Shown here in pieces: positions 1 through 8,817 of a stretch of 64,000 nucleotides of DNA. Position 1 is the first letter of the stretch, and each line of letters opens with the position of its first letter. The stretch is from assembly GCA_022768865.1 (NCBI GenBank), contig JALELH010000027.1:23725-87724 (forward strand). The letters run 5' to 3'. The stretch is from Spirochaetia bacterium (GTDB lineage: Bacteria; Spirochaetota; Spirochaetia; Treponematales; Treponemataceae). Both the position numbers and the translations under genes were made by a program. The notes beneath the pieces are model-generated. The model did not search any database, was not told where the DNA came from, and worked only from the letters and a program-made list of their open reading frames with translations.

Positions 1-864
1 GTGACTGATGCCAATGATTGTGACAAAGGCGTTTTAATCGGCAATGAAAAAAATGACGATGCAGCAATTGTCTATCAGATTCCTTTTTTGCAGATTGGTT
101 CTTTAACAGATGAAGACGGCAATGTTTTGCGCCATCAGGAAGAACTTGTAAAGGAAGCCTGCTGCAGGATTAAAAAAGCACACGACAAGTTTAAAACAAA
201 AGTTCCTTCCATTATTAGTGCTCATATTTTTGCAACAAATTGCAGCCTTTCTGGTTCTGAAAGGAATTTTGTTGGAACAGCAGAACAGGTTGATGCAGGT
301 AATTTTGCTGATTTTGATTACACGGCTCTCGGGCATATTCATGGAAAGCAGAAAGTTGGTGCGGAAAAAATCTGCTATTCAGGTTCACCCCTTGCCTATA
401 ATTTTGGCGAAAAGTCAGACAAGGTAATGCTGAGCGTAACTTTGACAAAAGACGGCATTGAAAAAAAAGAAATTCCTTTTAAGCCGCTCCATTCCGTTAC
501 AAGACTGGAAGGTTCCTTTGAAGATTTTCTTGGAGATAAATTTATTGACCATAAAGATGATTACCTTGAATTGATCTGCACCGATTCTACAGTTCATGAA
601 AATCCCATTGAAACGCTTCGTGGCAAATATCCTTATCTTCTTTCTTTCCGTGTTGCAAGAAATGAAACTGCCGGTCAAAACATGGCTGTGGCAGAAAGGA
701 AAAAAGCCCTTGAAAATATTGCATCCGGTGATTACGGAAAACTTTTTGATTTGTTTATAACTGACGTTTACAAAAATAATTCTGGAAATCAGGAACAAGA
801 AACTTACGGCAAAGAAAAAAAATTATTTTCAGAAATTGCAAAAGAAGCAGAGCAGGGAGAATAA
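1..864 (+). CDS. sbcD: Exonuclease SbcCD subunit D, C-terminal part (cut by window edge)
   Basis: Nuclease subunit of the SbcCD (Mre11-Rad50 type) complex, which opens hairpins and trims DNA ends. The visible 287 residues include a conserved histidine in SAHIFATN and the GHIHG metal-binding motif typical of the calcineurin-like phosphoesterase fold, followed by the SGSPLAYNF segment and the capping domain. Full SbcD proteins are about 380-420 residues, so the N-terminal metal-binding motifs lie upstream of the window. The GTG at base 1 is probably just an in-frame valine codon. The stop codon is 3 bases before the sbcC start, so the two genes are almost certainly co-transcribed. Confidence 0.93.
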   Translation: MTDANDCDKGVLIGNEKNDDAAIVYQIPFLQIGSLTDEDGNVLRHQEELVKEACCRIKKAHDKFKTKVPSIISAHIFATNCSLSGSERNFVGTAEQVDAGNFADFDYTALGHIHGKQKVGAEKICYSGSPLAYNFGEKSDKVMLSVTLTKDGIEKKEIPFKPLHSVTRLEGSFEDFLGDKFIDHKDDYLELICTDSTVHENPIETLRGKYPYLLSFRVARNETAGQNMAVAERKKALENIASGDYGKLFDLFITDVYKNNSGNQEQETYGKEKKLFSEIAKEAEQGE

Positions 865-867
865 GTT

Positions 868-3800
868 ATGAAACCGCTTTTTATACACATGAAAAACATT
901 GGTCCCTTTGTGGATGAAAAACTTGATTTTACTCAGCTGGAAGAAGTATTTCTTCTTTGCGGCGATACAGGTGCCGGCAAGACTACAATTTTTGATGCCA
1001 TGACTTTTGCTTTATATGGAGAATTTCTTGGAGCCAGAAAAGGAAAGGCAAAAGATTTCCGATCTCAGTTTGCTAAAAGTGATGATGATTCTTTTGTAGA
1101 ACTTGAATTTTCTTCTGACGGTGAAAAATACCGTGTAGTCAGGACATTGCCGCGCCCTTATATAAACAGAAATAAAAAGGCAGATGTAAAAGCCTCTGAA
1201 CTTAGCGTTGAAAAGTTTAACAGGGAATCTGAAAAATATGAATTCATTAATGCAGGCAAAAAGGAACTGGATTCCATGCTTGCCCAGATTGTTGGTCTTA
1301 ATGCGCCTGAATTTTCTAAAATCGTAGTTCTTCCTCAGGGTGAATTTTCTGAATTTCTTCGTGCCAATTCCAATGATAAGCAGGAAATTTTAAAGAAACT
1401 TTTTCCTGTTGATTTTTATCAGTCCATTGTTGAACTTGTAAAAGAAAAAAATGACGCTTTGCAGCTTAAGATTAATTCTGCTCAGGCAGGACTGGATGAA
1501 CTTCTTAAGGAAAATGATTTTACGGGTGCAGAAGAAAAACTTGATTCTTATAAAAATAAAATCGATGAAAATAAGAAGAAACAAAATGAACTGAATAAAG
1601 AAAAAGATGAACTTAATGCAGGTTTAGCAAAAGTTACGGCTGCAATGGACGATGCACAGGAACTTGAAAATTCCCAGGCAGAACTTAAGAAGCTTGCAGA
1701 AAATAAAAAGTCTATTGAAGAACTTGAAGAAAAACTTAATCTTTCAGATGATGCTGAACTTATTAAACCTTTTATAGATGTAAGAAATCAGCGTCAGAAA
1801 GAATTTGATGCTGATGAAGCCAGATTTAATGAATACACGGAGAAAGCAAAGGAAGCAGAATTAAAATTAAACGAACTGAAAGATAAGGAAAATGAAAATA
1901 CAGAACTTGGCAAGAATATTGAAGAAAATAAAAAGCAGCTGCAAAGTTTAAATGACAAGCTTGATGCTGCAGGAAAATATGAAGCACAGGTTAAAGCCCA
2001 TGCAGGTTTTGAGAAAAAACTTGATGAAGCAAAAGCCGGCCTTGAAAAGCAAAACGAAGAACTTAAAAACCTTCAGAAAAAAATCCGTCATAATGCTGAA
2101 GAAGCTGGACTTTCTGCAGAACTTGAGTCATCAGAAATTCCTGCTCAAATAATTGAAAAGTTTAACAAGGCAATTGAAGAAAGCCGTGCTGCCGATGAAC
2201 TTTACAACAAGGTTAACAAGTTTAATGGACTTAAAAAAAATATTTCAGAAGCAGAAGAAAATGTAAAAAACTTTTCGGCAGAAAAAGCAGAATGCGAAAA
2301 GCAGATTGAAAACAATGAAAAACTTCTTGCTGAGTATAAGGCTCAGAAAGAAGAGCAGGCTGCAAAAAATACTGCCGTAACCTTAGTTCATTTGCTAAAG
2401 GATGGATGTCCTTGTCCTGTCTGCGGTTCCATTGAACATCCGAAGCCCGTAAAGGCCGCTAAAGGTTTTCTTGATTTAGATGAAAAAATTTCTACTGCAG
2501 AACGTGCCGTAAAAACAGAAACGGAATTAAAATCCTCCAAGGCAGAAAAAATTGCAGCAGAAAACAAACTTCTGGAAAAACTGAATGAAGAATTTTCTGA
2601 ACTTGAAAAAATATGTGCAGGTCTTTCACTTGAAGAGGTCACAAAAAAATCAGATCTGCTTAAAGATGAAATGTACAGGATGCAGGATTTAAAGGAAAAG
2701 TGCCTGAATCTTGCAAAGAAAATTGAAACGGCAAAAGTAAAGGTTGAAAATCTTAAAGAAGAAAAGGCAAATGCAGAAAGTAATTTTAATTCTTCTTTAG
2801 CAACCTTAAAAGGCTTTGAAGAGCAGATTAAGAAAAATGGCAGCCAAATAAAATCTTCAAAAGAACTTGAAACGGAAATTGAAAACCTTAATAAAATTCT
2901 TGCTGAACAGGAAAAGGCTTTTAGTAAATTTACTAAGGATTTGAACAATGCAATCACTGACTCAGAAGCTTCCAATGCCAGGAAGATTGAATCTGAAAAT
3001 GCACGGTCTGCGGCAAATGAAAAACTAAAGGAATCTGAATCTGTTCTTGCAGAAAAACTTGCTTCTTCAAAATTCAAGACAGAAAAGGAAGTTCTTGATT
3101 CATTTATAGAAAAGGAACAGAAGGCAGAATTTAAAGAAGAAGTTTTAAATTTCCATAATGAAGTTTCACGCCTTGAAACTGGCATTGAAGTTTTATCAAA
3201 AAAAGTTTCAGAAAAATATTCAGTTTTAAAAGAAAAGGCAGAAAATATTCAGAATGAAATAAATTCCGCAGAAGAAAAAATTTCAGATTCAGCAAAAAAT
3301 CTGGAAGAACTTCTTGCTGAAAAAAACGGTTTTGAAAAAGACTATTTCAGGTATAAAGAAAAAACTGATGAACTTGCGAAGTTAGAAAATTCCGGAAAAC
3401 CTCTTGCCATGCTTTATAAAGACCTTTCCGGTGATAATCCTTCTAAAGTTAAATTTGAAACCTGGTTCCTTGGACTTTTCTTTGATGACGTTGTTGTTTC
3501 TGCAAACAGGCATCTTTTAAGAATTTCCGGTGAACGCTACGAGTTTAAAATGGACACGGAAAAAACCGGCGGAAATTCTTATCATGGCCTTGATCTTGTT
3601 GTTCATGACTATCAGGTAAACCAGGATCGTGACACGGCAACTTTAAGCGGCGGTGAAACTTTTATGGCATCAATCAGTCTTGCTCTTGGACTTACGGAAG
3701 TTGTTCAGAAAACCAGCAGCCTTGATTCTCTTTTTATTGATGAAGGTTTTGGCTCACTGGATAAGGAAAGCCTAGAAATGGCCGTTGGAGTTTTGCAGGA

Positions 3801-3918
3801 CATCGGAACGACAAGAACCGTCGGCGTAATTTCTCACGTAGAAGAAATGCTGGATGCCATTGCCTGCCACGTAAATGTCCGGAAAACAAGGCATGGTTCT
3901 TATATTGAATATCAATGA
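868..3918 (+). CDS. sbcC: Exonuclease SbcCD subunit C (Rad50-like ATPase)
   Basis: SMC-like ATPase partner of SbcD. The 1016 residues show a Walker A motif GDTGAGKTT at 32-40, two long Glu/Lys-rich coiled-coil arms, a central zinc-hook CPVC at 516-519 (inside CPCPVC), the ABC signature LSGGE at 926-930 and Walker B LFIDE near 955-959. This is the complete head-coil-hook-coil-head order, and the length is normal for bacterial SbcC. The gene starts 3 bases after sbcD stops. The coils are very rich in AAA/GAA codons, which produces a long but meaningless antisense open frame. Confidence 0.96.
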   Translation: MKPLFIHMKNIGPFVDEKLDFTQLEEVFLLCGDTGAGKTTIFDAMTFALYGEFLGARKGKAKDFRSQFAKSDDDSFVELEFSSDGEKYRVVRTLPRPYINRNKKADVKASELSVEKFNRESEKYEFINAGKKELDSMLAQIVGLNAPEFSKIVVLPQGEFSEFLRANSNDKQEILKKLFPVDFYQSIVELVKEKNDALQLKINSAQAGLDELLKENDFTGAEEKLDSYKNKIDENKKKQNELNKEKDELNAGLAKVTAAMDDAQELENSQAELKKLAENKKSIEELEEKLNLSDDAELIKPFIDVRNQRQKEFDADEARFNEYTEKAKEAELKLNELKDKENENTELGKNIEENKKQLQSLNDKLDAAGKYEAQVKAHAGFEKKLDEAKAGLEKQNEELKNLQKKIRHNAEEAGLSAELESSEIPAQIIEKFNKAIEESRAADELYNKVNKFNGLKKNISEAEENVKNFSAEKAECEKQIENNEKLLAEYKAQKEEQAAKNTAVTLVHLLKDGCPCPVCGSIEHPKPVKAAKGFLDLDEKISTAERAVKTETELKSSKAEKIAAENKLLEKLNEEFSELEKICAGLSLEEVTKKSDLLKDEMYRMQDLKEKCLNLAKKIETAKVKVENLKEEKANAESNFNSSLATLKGFEEQIKKNGSQIKSSKELETEIENLNKILAEQEKAFSKFTKDLNNAITDSEASNARKIESENARSAANEKLKESESVLAEKLASSKFKTEKEVLDSFIEKEQKAEFKEEVLNFHNEVSRLETGIEVLSKKVSEKYSVLKEKAENIQNEINSAEEKISDSAKNLEELLAEKNGFEKDYFRYKEKTDELAKLENSGKPLAMLYKDLSGDNPSKVKFETWFLGLFFDDVVVSANRHLLRISGERYEFKMDTEKTGGNSYHGLDLVVHDYQVNQDRDTATLSGGETFMASISLALGLTEVVQKTSSLDSLFIDEGFGSLDKESLEMAVGVLQDIGTTRTVGVISHVEEMLDAIACHVNVRKTRHGSYIEYQ

Positions 3919-4096
3919 TGAAAATCCTGGCGAGAGGCGTTTATTTGAAACTTTAATCATCATTTATTTTTAATTGTAAAATTCGGAACTGAAAAGAAAA
4001 TCGGCCCTGTTTTGCTTTTCAAAATATTTAAAAAAGTTTAGTATTGCTAAAGTAAAGTCGCAGTCTGCGGCGCAAATAATTTTAAGGGGTTATAAT

Positions 4097-5452
4097 ATGG
4101 AATACAAAATTACTAACGCTTATTGTAAACGTGTTTGGGATGACATTTCTGCTCGCTATGCAGATCAGGGTCACTTCCTTCAGGCCGCAGGTCTCGTTCT
4201 TCAGACAATTTCACCTGTAGTAGACAAAATGCCGGAACTTGAAAAGACAGCAGTTCTTGAACGCCTTGTTGAACCAGAAAGAATCATTATGTTCCGCGTT
4301 CCTTGGACAGACGACAAGGGTGTGCCACATGTAAACCGTGGTTTCCGTGTTCAGTTTAACAGCGCAATCGGACCTTACAAAGGAGGACTCCGTTTCTCTC
4401 CAGAAGTTGGTCTTGATGTCCTTAAGTTCCTTGGTTTTGAACAGGTTCTTAAAAATTCACTTACAACACTTCCTATGGGCGGTGGAAAAGGTGGTTCAGA
4501 CTTTGATGCACACGGAAAGTCAGAAGGTGAAGTTATGCGTTTCTGCCAGTCTTTCATGACAGAACTTTACCGCCATATCGGTGCAGATACAGATGTTCCA
4601 GCAGGAGACAAGGGTGTTGGCGGACGCGAAGTTGCATGGATGTTTGGTCAGTACAAGAGAATTGCCAACGTATGGACTGGTGTTCTTACTGGTAAGGGCC
4701 TTGACTTCGGTGGTTCTTTGATTCGTCCTGAAGCTACAGGTTACGGACTTATTTACTTTGCAGAATGTATGCTTGCAAAGATGGGAACAGATTTCAAGGG
4801 AAAGACTTGTCTTGTTTCAGGTAAGGGTAACGTTGCTCAGTATGCCTGTGAAAAGATTAACCAGCTCGGTGGTAAGGTTATCACAATGTCTGACTCTTCT
4901 GGATACATTATTGATGAAGACGGAATTGATGCAGAAAAGCTTGCTTACATTGCAGGTCTTGCAGCTACAAAGGCACGCATCAGCGAATATGTTAAAAAAT
5001 ATTCAAAGGCTAAATTCTTTGCCGGTGAAAAGCCATGGGGAGTTAAGGCAGACTATGCATTCCCTTGTGCAACACAGGATGAAATTTACGAAGAGGATGC
5101 AAAGAAACTTGTTGCAAACGGAATCAAGCTTGTAGCAGAAGGTGCAAACATGCCAACTCGTGCAGAAGCTATTGCTTACCTTCAGGCTAACGGTGTTCGC
5201 TTTGCTCCTGGCAAGGCTTCTAATGCCGGTGGTGTTGCAGTTTCTGGTCTTGAAATGTCTCAGAACAGCGAACGCCTTTCATGGACACGCGAAGAAGTTG
5301 ATGCAAAACTTAAGAACATCATGACACAGATTCACGACAACGCATGGAATACAGCAAAGGAATATGCAACAGAAGGCGATTACGTTTCTGGTGCTAACAT
5401 TTACGGATTCCTTAAAGTTGCACGTGCAATGATGGCACAGGGACTTTGCTAA
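4097..5452 (+). CDS. gdhA: NADP-type glutamate dehydrogenase
   Basis: Interconverts 2-oxoglutarate plus ammonia and glutamate in the cytoplasm, a main ammonia-assimilation route. The 451-residue protein has the expected hexameric-GDH length. PYKGGLRF (near 93-100) and PMGGGKGGSD (near 126-135) carry the substrate-binding and catalytic lysines, and a Rossmann-type segment with VSGKGNVAQ follows. The start is supported by AAGGGG about 8 bases upstream. NADP rather than NAD specificity is inferred from resemblance to the bacterial GdhA class. The gene stands alone: the sbcDC operon ends 178 bases upstream and a hairpin terminator follows. Confidence 0.95.
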   Translation: MEYKITNAYCKRVWDDISARYADQGHFLQAAGLVLQTISPVVDKMPELEKTAVLERLVEPERIIMFRVPWTDDKGVPHVNRGFRVQFNSAIGPYKGGLRFSPEVGLDVLKFLGFEQVLKNSLTTLPMGGGKGGSDFDAHGKSEGEVMRFCQSFMTELYRHIGADTDVPAGDKGVGGREVAWMFGQYKRIANVWTGVLTGKGLDFGGSLIRPEATGYGLIYFAECMLAKMGTDFKGKTCLVSGKGNVAQYACEKINQLGGKVITMSDSSGYIIDEDGIDAEKLAYIAGLAATKARISEYVKKYSKAKFFAGEKPWGVKADYAFPCATQDEIYEEDAKKLVANGIKLVAEGANMPTRAEAIAYLQANGVRFAPGKASNAGGVAVSGLEMSQNSERLSWTREEVDAKLKNIMTQIHDNAWNTAKEYATEGDYVSGANIYGFLKVARAMMAQGLC

Positions 5453-5508
5453 TAAAAATCCCGGCACCATAAAATTTAAAAATAATTTATAAAATCAGGA
5501 TAAAATGA

Positions 5509-5545
5509 ACGGCAGTTAAGCAAAAACTTAGCTGCCGTTTTTTTT
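5509..5545. terminator. Terminator between gdhA and the convergent aldolase gene
   Basis: ACGGCAG and CTGCCGT arms are extended by TAAG/CTTA and followed by eight T on the plus strand. The position between two convergent stop codons suggests it ends gdhA and may act in both directions. Confidence 0.8.
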
Positions 5546-6122
5546 ATTTCAGCATCCAGCTGCCGCCAACGCAGAAAACATTTTCAAGTTCCAGATAGTT
5601 TTTGTAATTGCTTTCAGAAATTCCGCCTGTTGGCATGAACTTAACCTGAGGGAAAGGCCCCGAAAGTGCCTTGAGCATTTTTATTCCGCCTAAGGCTTCT
5701 GCAGGGAAGAATTTAAGAAAATTAAGTCCATAGGAAAGGGCAAGTTCAATATCGGATGGGGTTGCAACTCCGGGAAAAACAGGAATTTCATTTTTAAGGC
5801 ACCATTCAACTGTAGAAGGATTAAATCCCGGGGAAACAATAAAGGCAACACCGGAATCCTTTGCCATGGATGCAAGTTCCGGGTTTATGACGGTTCCCGC
5901 TCCAATTAAAAGTTCAGAAAACTTTATCCTTAGTTCCTTTATTGCATCTGCAATCATTTTATAGCCGGTTTTGCCTTCTGTGGTGCGGAATGTAACTTCC
6001 AGTGCACCCATTCCTTTTTTCTGGGCAAGTTCCGCTGTAGAAAGGGCGGATTCAATATTTTTAACCGTTAAAACCGGAATTATTCCCGCTGCTGAAAATT
6101 TTTCTGCAATTTCTTCAAACAT
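5544..6122 (-). CDS. eda: KDPG/KHG-type aldolase (Eda family)
   Basis: Predicted 2-keto-3-deoxy-6-phosphogluconate or 4-hydroxy-2-oxoglutarate aldolase, splitting the keto-deoxy sugar phosphate to pyruvate and an aldehyde. The 192 residues match the small class I aldolase barrel. LEVTFRT at 41-47 carries the catalytic glutamate, GAGTV is at 74-78, and NFLKFFPAE holds the Schiff-base lysine at K137. MPTGGI near the end is the phosphate-binding loop. It is transcribed divergently from the LacI-type regulator, so it may belong to the same sugar regulon. No KDG kinase is seen nearby, so the exact substrate is open. Confidence 0.9.
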   Translation of the reverse strand: MFEEIAEKFSAAGIIPVLTVKNIESALSTAELAQKKGMGALEVTFRTTEGKTGYKMIADAIKELRIKFSELLIGAGTVINPELASMAKDSGVAFIVSPGFNPSTVEWCLKNEIPVFPGVATPSDIELALSYGLNFLKFFPAEALGGIKMLKALSGPFPQVKFMPTGGISESNYKNYLELENVFCVGGSWMLK

Positions 6123-6171
6123 ATATGTATTTTAGTTTAGAATTTATTTTTTTACTACTGAAAATGTTAAA

Positions 6172-6186
6172 TTGGAAACGTTATGA
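6172..6186. promoter_or_regulatory. cre-like / LacI-family site in the eda-lacI divergent spacer
   Basis: TTGGAAACGTTATGA matches the cre consensus WTGNAANCGNWNNCW at all but one position. It lies about 50 bases upstream of the aldolase start. The window encodes HprK and HPr with Ser46, so carbon-catabolite control by a LacI-family protein is possible, but no ccpA gene is visible. Confidence 0.35.
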
Positions 6187-6224
6187 AAATTGTATTAAAT
6201 ATTTAAAAAATATAAAAAAAAAGT

Positions 6225-6253
6225 TTGACAGACAGAATCAACACGTGTATACT
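6225..6253 (+). promoter_or_regulatory. Sigma-70 promoter of the LacI-type regulator gene
   Basis: TTGACA (6225-6230), a 17-base spacer and TATACT (6248-6253): a perfect -35 and a 5/6 -10. The -10 is embedded in the operator-like inverted repeat at 6238-6265, which implies autoregulation. As no other clear promoter is seen before the binding-protein gene, it may drive the whole regulator-transporter operon. Confidence 0.75.
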
Positions 6254-6265
6254 TTATCGTGTTGA
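6238..6265. promoter_or_regulatory. Operator-like inverted repeat over the lacI-type promoter
   Basis: Arms TCAACACG (6238-6245) and CGTGTTGA (6258-6265) are exact reverse complements. The same TCAAC...GTTGA pattern recurs as a compact 14-bp palindrome before the GH35 gene at 11093-11106. The 28-bp element can also be read as two abutting 14-bp operators, each with one good half-site. Confidence 0.65.
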
Positions 6266-6331
6266 GCAAACGATTTTCCTTGTTTTTGTTCTACAGTTGA
6301 ATTAAACTTTATAGCAGTTGGGAAGTTAGGA

Positions 6332-7336
6332 ATGGAAAAAATGACGTCGGCAGTTACAATTGCAGATATAGCAGAAAAACTTGGGGTTTCCAAGTCTACT
6401 GTTTCCCGTGCAATTAATTGCAAAGGACGCATTGGTGCAGAGACACGCCGTAAAATTCTGGAAATGGCCGAATCCTGCAACTATATTCCAAATCCAATGG
6501 CAAAAGGCCTTGTTTTACGGCGGACTTTTAACATTGGCGTTGTAATTCCCCGTGACGCAGACAAAGGCGATATTCCTTTTTTTCAGAATTGCCTTGTAGG
6601 TATTTCTGAAGCGGTTTACAGGCTTGATTATGATGTTGTTCTTGTTGTTCAGGGGGCTGATGACATAACGCCTTTAAGACGGCTTGTTACAAACAGAAAA
6701 GTTGACGGTGTAATTCTTACCCGCCTTGAAGAAGATGATCAGGCTGTAAAGTTCCTTAAGAAGGAAGGAATTCCCTTTCTGGTTTTTGGAACTTCTGACG
6801 ATGAAGAACTTTACCAGATTGACAGTGACCAGGTTTCCGGCTGCTTTGAAATGACAAAGTTCATGATAAGCAAAGGTTGCAGCAGGGTTGCTGTTTTAGG
6901 GGGAAATAAAAACTACCGTGTAAACGGTTTCAGGCTTAAGGGATTTAATGACGCCTGTGCTGCAAGCGGCATTTCCCTTAATGGTTGTCCGGTTTACTGG
7001 GGAATGGATGACCAGAAAAACATAGACGAAACGTTGCCGGAAATCATGAAGGATAATCCGCAATGCCTTGTCTGCATGGATGATGCAATATGCGTTTATG
7101 TCCTTAAATGGCTTAAGCAGAATGAGTATGAAATTCCTGCTGACATTCAGGTTATTTCATTCTATGACAACCCGGTGCTGGAGAATAATACTCCGCCTGT
7201 TACTGCACTGAATGTAAACGTTTCCAGTTTTACTGGTGTTGCAGGTAAAGTATTGACGGGACTTATAGAAGGCAAGGCGGTTTCTAAAAAAACTTCTGTC
7301 GGCTATGAGCTTAAAATAAGGGAATCATTCCGTTAA
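6332..7336 (+). CDS. LacI-family transcriptional regulator of the sugar locus
   Basis: Sugar-responsive repressor of 334 residues. The N-terminal helix-turn-helix reads TIADIAEKLGVSKSTVSRA (about residues 9-27), followed by the hinge helix region around PNPMAKGL. The remainder is a periplasmic-binding-protein-like effector domain (NIGVVIPRD onwards). The first ATG, at 6332, gives a normal LacI N-terminus. It is divergent from the aldolase gene and 86 bases ahead of the sugar-binding lipoprotein. Operator-like palindromes overlap its own promoter and that of the GH35 gene, so it probably controls the locus. The effector sugar is unknown. Confidence 0.93.
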   Translation: MEKMTSAVTIADIAEKLGVSKSTVSRAINCKGRIGAETRRKILEMAESCNYIPNPMAKGLVLRRTFNIGVVIPRDADKGDIPFFQNCLVGISEAVYRLDYDVVLVVQGADDITPLRRLVTNRKVDGVILTRLEEDDQAVKFLKKEGIPFLVFGTSDDEELYQIDSDQVSGCFEMTKFMISKGCSRVAVLGGNKNYRVNGFRLKGFNDACAASGISLNGCPVYWGMDDQKNIDETLPEIMKDNPQCLVCMDDAICVYVLKWLKQNEYEIPADIQVISFYDNPVLENNTPPVTALNVNVSSFTGVAGKVLTGLIEGKAVSKKTSVGYELKIRESFR

Positions 7337-7422
7337 TTCGGTTTGAATATATCAGTAAAATTTTCAGAACTTAAAATTAAAAGTTTTTTGATTCTGATTC
7401 TTCATTATCTAGGAGGATTTAT

Positions 7423-8634
7423 ATGAAGAAAATTGTATTTGCAGCTACTGCATTTGCTGCTGCTGCACTTGCTTTGACAGGTTGTTCAAAGAAAGAAGGT
7501 GCTTCTGCTAAAAAGTCAGAAGAAAAGGTTGTTCTCACAGTTTGGGAATCTCTTCAGGGACCAGATGAATTCATCAAGCAGGCTGGAGAAGCTTACACAA
7601 AGGCTAATCCAAATGTAGAAATCAAGTTCGTAAACGTAGAACTTGGTGATGCAGCAGGACAGATTGCCCTTGACGGACCAGCAGGAGTAGGACCTGATAT
7701 TTTTGCAGCACCACATGACAAGCTCGGTGAACTTGTAAACGGCGGTCATATTCTTCCAACTGTAGATGCTGATGCAGTTAAGTCTTCAGTTCTTGGTGCT
7801 TGTTCACAGGCCCTTACTTATGAAGGAAAAATGTATGGATACCCTGTTTCTGCAGAAACATACGCTCTTTTCTACAACAAGGATCTTATTTCAGAATCTG
7901 ATGTTCCAAAAACATGGGAAGACCTTATTGCATGGACAAAGACATTCAATGCTAACAACAGCGGAAAACGCGGATTTGTAATGGATGTTGGTAACGGATA
8001 CTACACAATTCTCTTTACAACAGCTGGTGGAAACCGCCTTTTTGGACCAACTGGAACAGATTCAACATCTTCTTACCTCAATACACCAAATTCTGTTAAG
8101 GGTATGCAGCTTTTCCAGTCACTTAAGGAAGCACTTAATGTTCCTGCTTCTGACCTTGATACAGGTAACTGTGATGCAGCATTCCAGGGTGGAAATGCAG
8201 CTATGCACATTACTGGACCATGGAACATCAAGAACTTCAAGGATGCAGGTCTTAACTTTGGTGTAGCACCACTTCCTGCTCTTCCTGGAGATTCAGTTCC
8301 ATCTTCTTCATTCTCTGGAACACGTGCTATGTTCGTTTCTGCATATTCAAATCATCCTGCAGAAGCAGCTGACTTTGCTAAGTTCCTTATTTCTACTTCA
8401 ATGCAGCAGCTCCGCTTTGACCTGACAGGTGCTATGCCTTCAATTGATACACCAGTTTCAAGCCCATACATCAGCGGCTTCCTCAAGCAGCTTGACTACG
8501 CATTCCCAATGCCATCAATTCCTGAAATGGCAAAGTTCTGGGAAACAATGGGTAACACATCAAAGAACATCTGGGACGGTGCAGACGCTAAGGCTGAACT
8601 TGATGCTTGTGATGCAGCAATCATCGGAAAATAA
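7423..8634 (+). CDS. Sugar ABC transporter substrate-binding lipoprotein (MalE type)
   Basis: Extracytoplasmic solute-binding protein, family 1, of an oligosaccharide importer. The 403 residues begin with a lipoprotein signal MKKIVFAATAF... and a lipobox LTGC at about 18-21, then a Ser/Lys-rich linker and a MalE-like two-lobe fold (LTVWESLQGPDEF, PDIFAAPHDKLGEL, FLISTSMQQLRF). A strong AGGAGG precedes the ATG. The two permease genes follow after a 183-base spacer holding stable stem-loops, which could raise its level relative to the permeases. Maltose-type or beta-galactoside substrates are both possible; the GH35 neighbour favours a galactoside. Confidence 0.92.
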   Translation: MKKIVFAATAFAAAALALTGCSKKEGASAKKSEEKVVLTVWESLQGPDEFIKQAGEAYTKANPNVEIKFVNVELGDAAGQIALDGPAGVGPDIFAAPHDKLGELVNGGHILPTVDADAVKSSVLGACSQALTYEGKMYGYPVSAETYALFYNKDLISESDVPKTWEDLIAWTKTFNANNSGKRGFVMDVGNGYYTILFTTAGGNRLFGPTGTDSTSSYLNTPNSVKGMQLFQSLKEALNVPASDLDTGNCDAAFQGGNAAMHITGPWNIKNFKDAGLNFGVAPLPALPGDSVPSSSFSGTRAMFVSAYSNHPAEAADFAKFLISTSMQQLRFDLTGAMPSIDTPVSSPYISGFLKQLDYAFPMPSIPEMAKFWETMGNTSKNIWDGADAKAELDACDAAIIGK

Positions 8635-8662
8635 GTTTTCCAAAATAAACTGAAATAGTTTG

Positions 8663-8688
8663 TGCAGGTAAGCAATTGCTTGCCTGCA
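8663..8688. promoter_or_regulatory. First stem-loop of the binding-protein/permease spacer
   Basis: Near-perfect 26-base palindrome, arms TGCAGGTAAGCAA and TTGCTTGCCTGCA, with one G-U pair. It starts 28 bases after the binding-protein stop codon and has no T-tract, so it is more likely an mRNA 3'-end stabiliser than a terminator. Confidence 0.6.
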
Positions 8689-8737
8689 TTTTCGGAAATT
8701 TAAGGTTTACAAAATGCCTTAAGTTTCCGAAAATGCA
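8685..8737. promoter_or_regulatory. Second, overlapping stem-loop of the same spacer
   Basis: TGCATTTTCGGAAA and TTTCCGAAAATGCA pair exactly, and the stem continues through TTTAAGG/CCTTAAG with one G-U pair (21 bp in all, 11-base loop). Its outer TGCA is shared with the first stem-loop, so the two structures compete. Confidence 0.65.
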
Positions 8738-8817
8738 TAGTAGACTATTGTGCATCTGGAGTAATTTTATCAGATTATAAAAATCCCATTGTTAATAAAC
8801 TTTTTGCGAGGTGTCTT

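Noticed and set aside
2388..3185. 265-codon antisense frame over sbcC
   Set aside because: It mirrors the Lys/Glu-rich coiled coil, where GAA/AAA/CTT codons leave few antisense stops. It has no start signal and no family.
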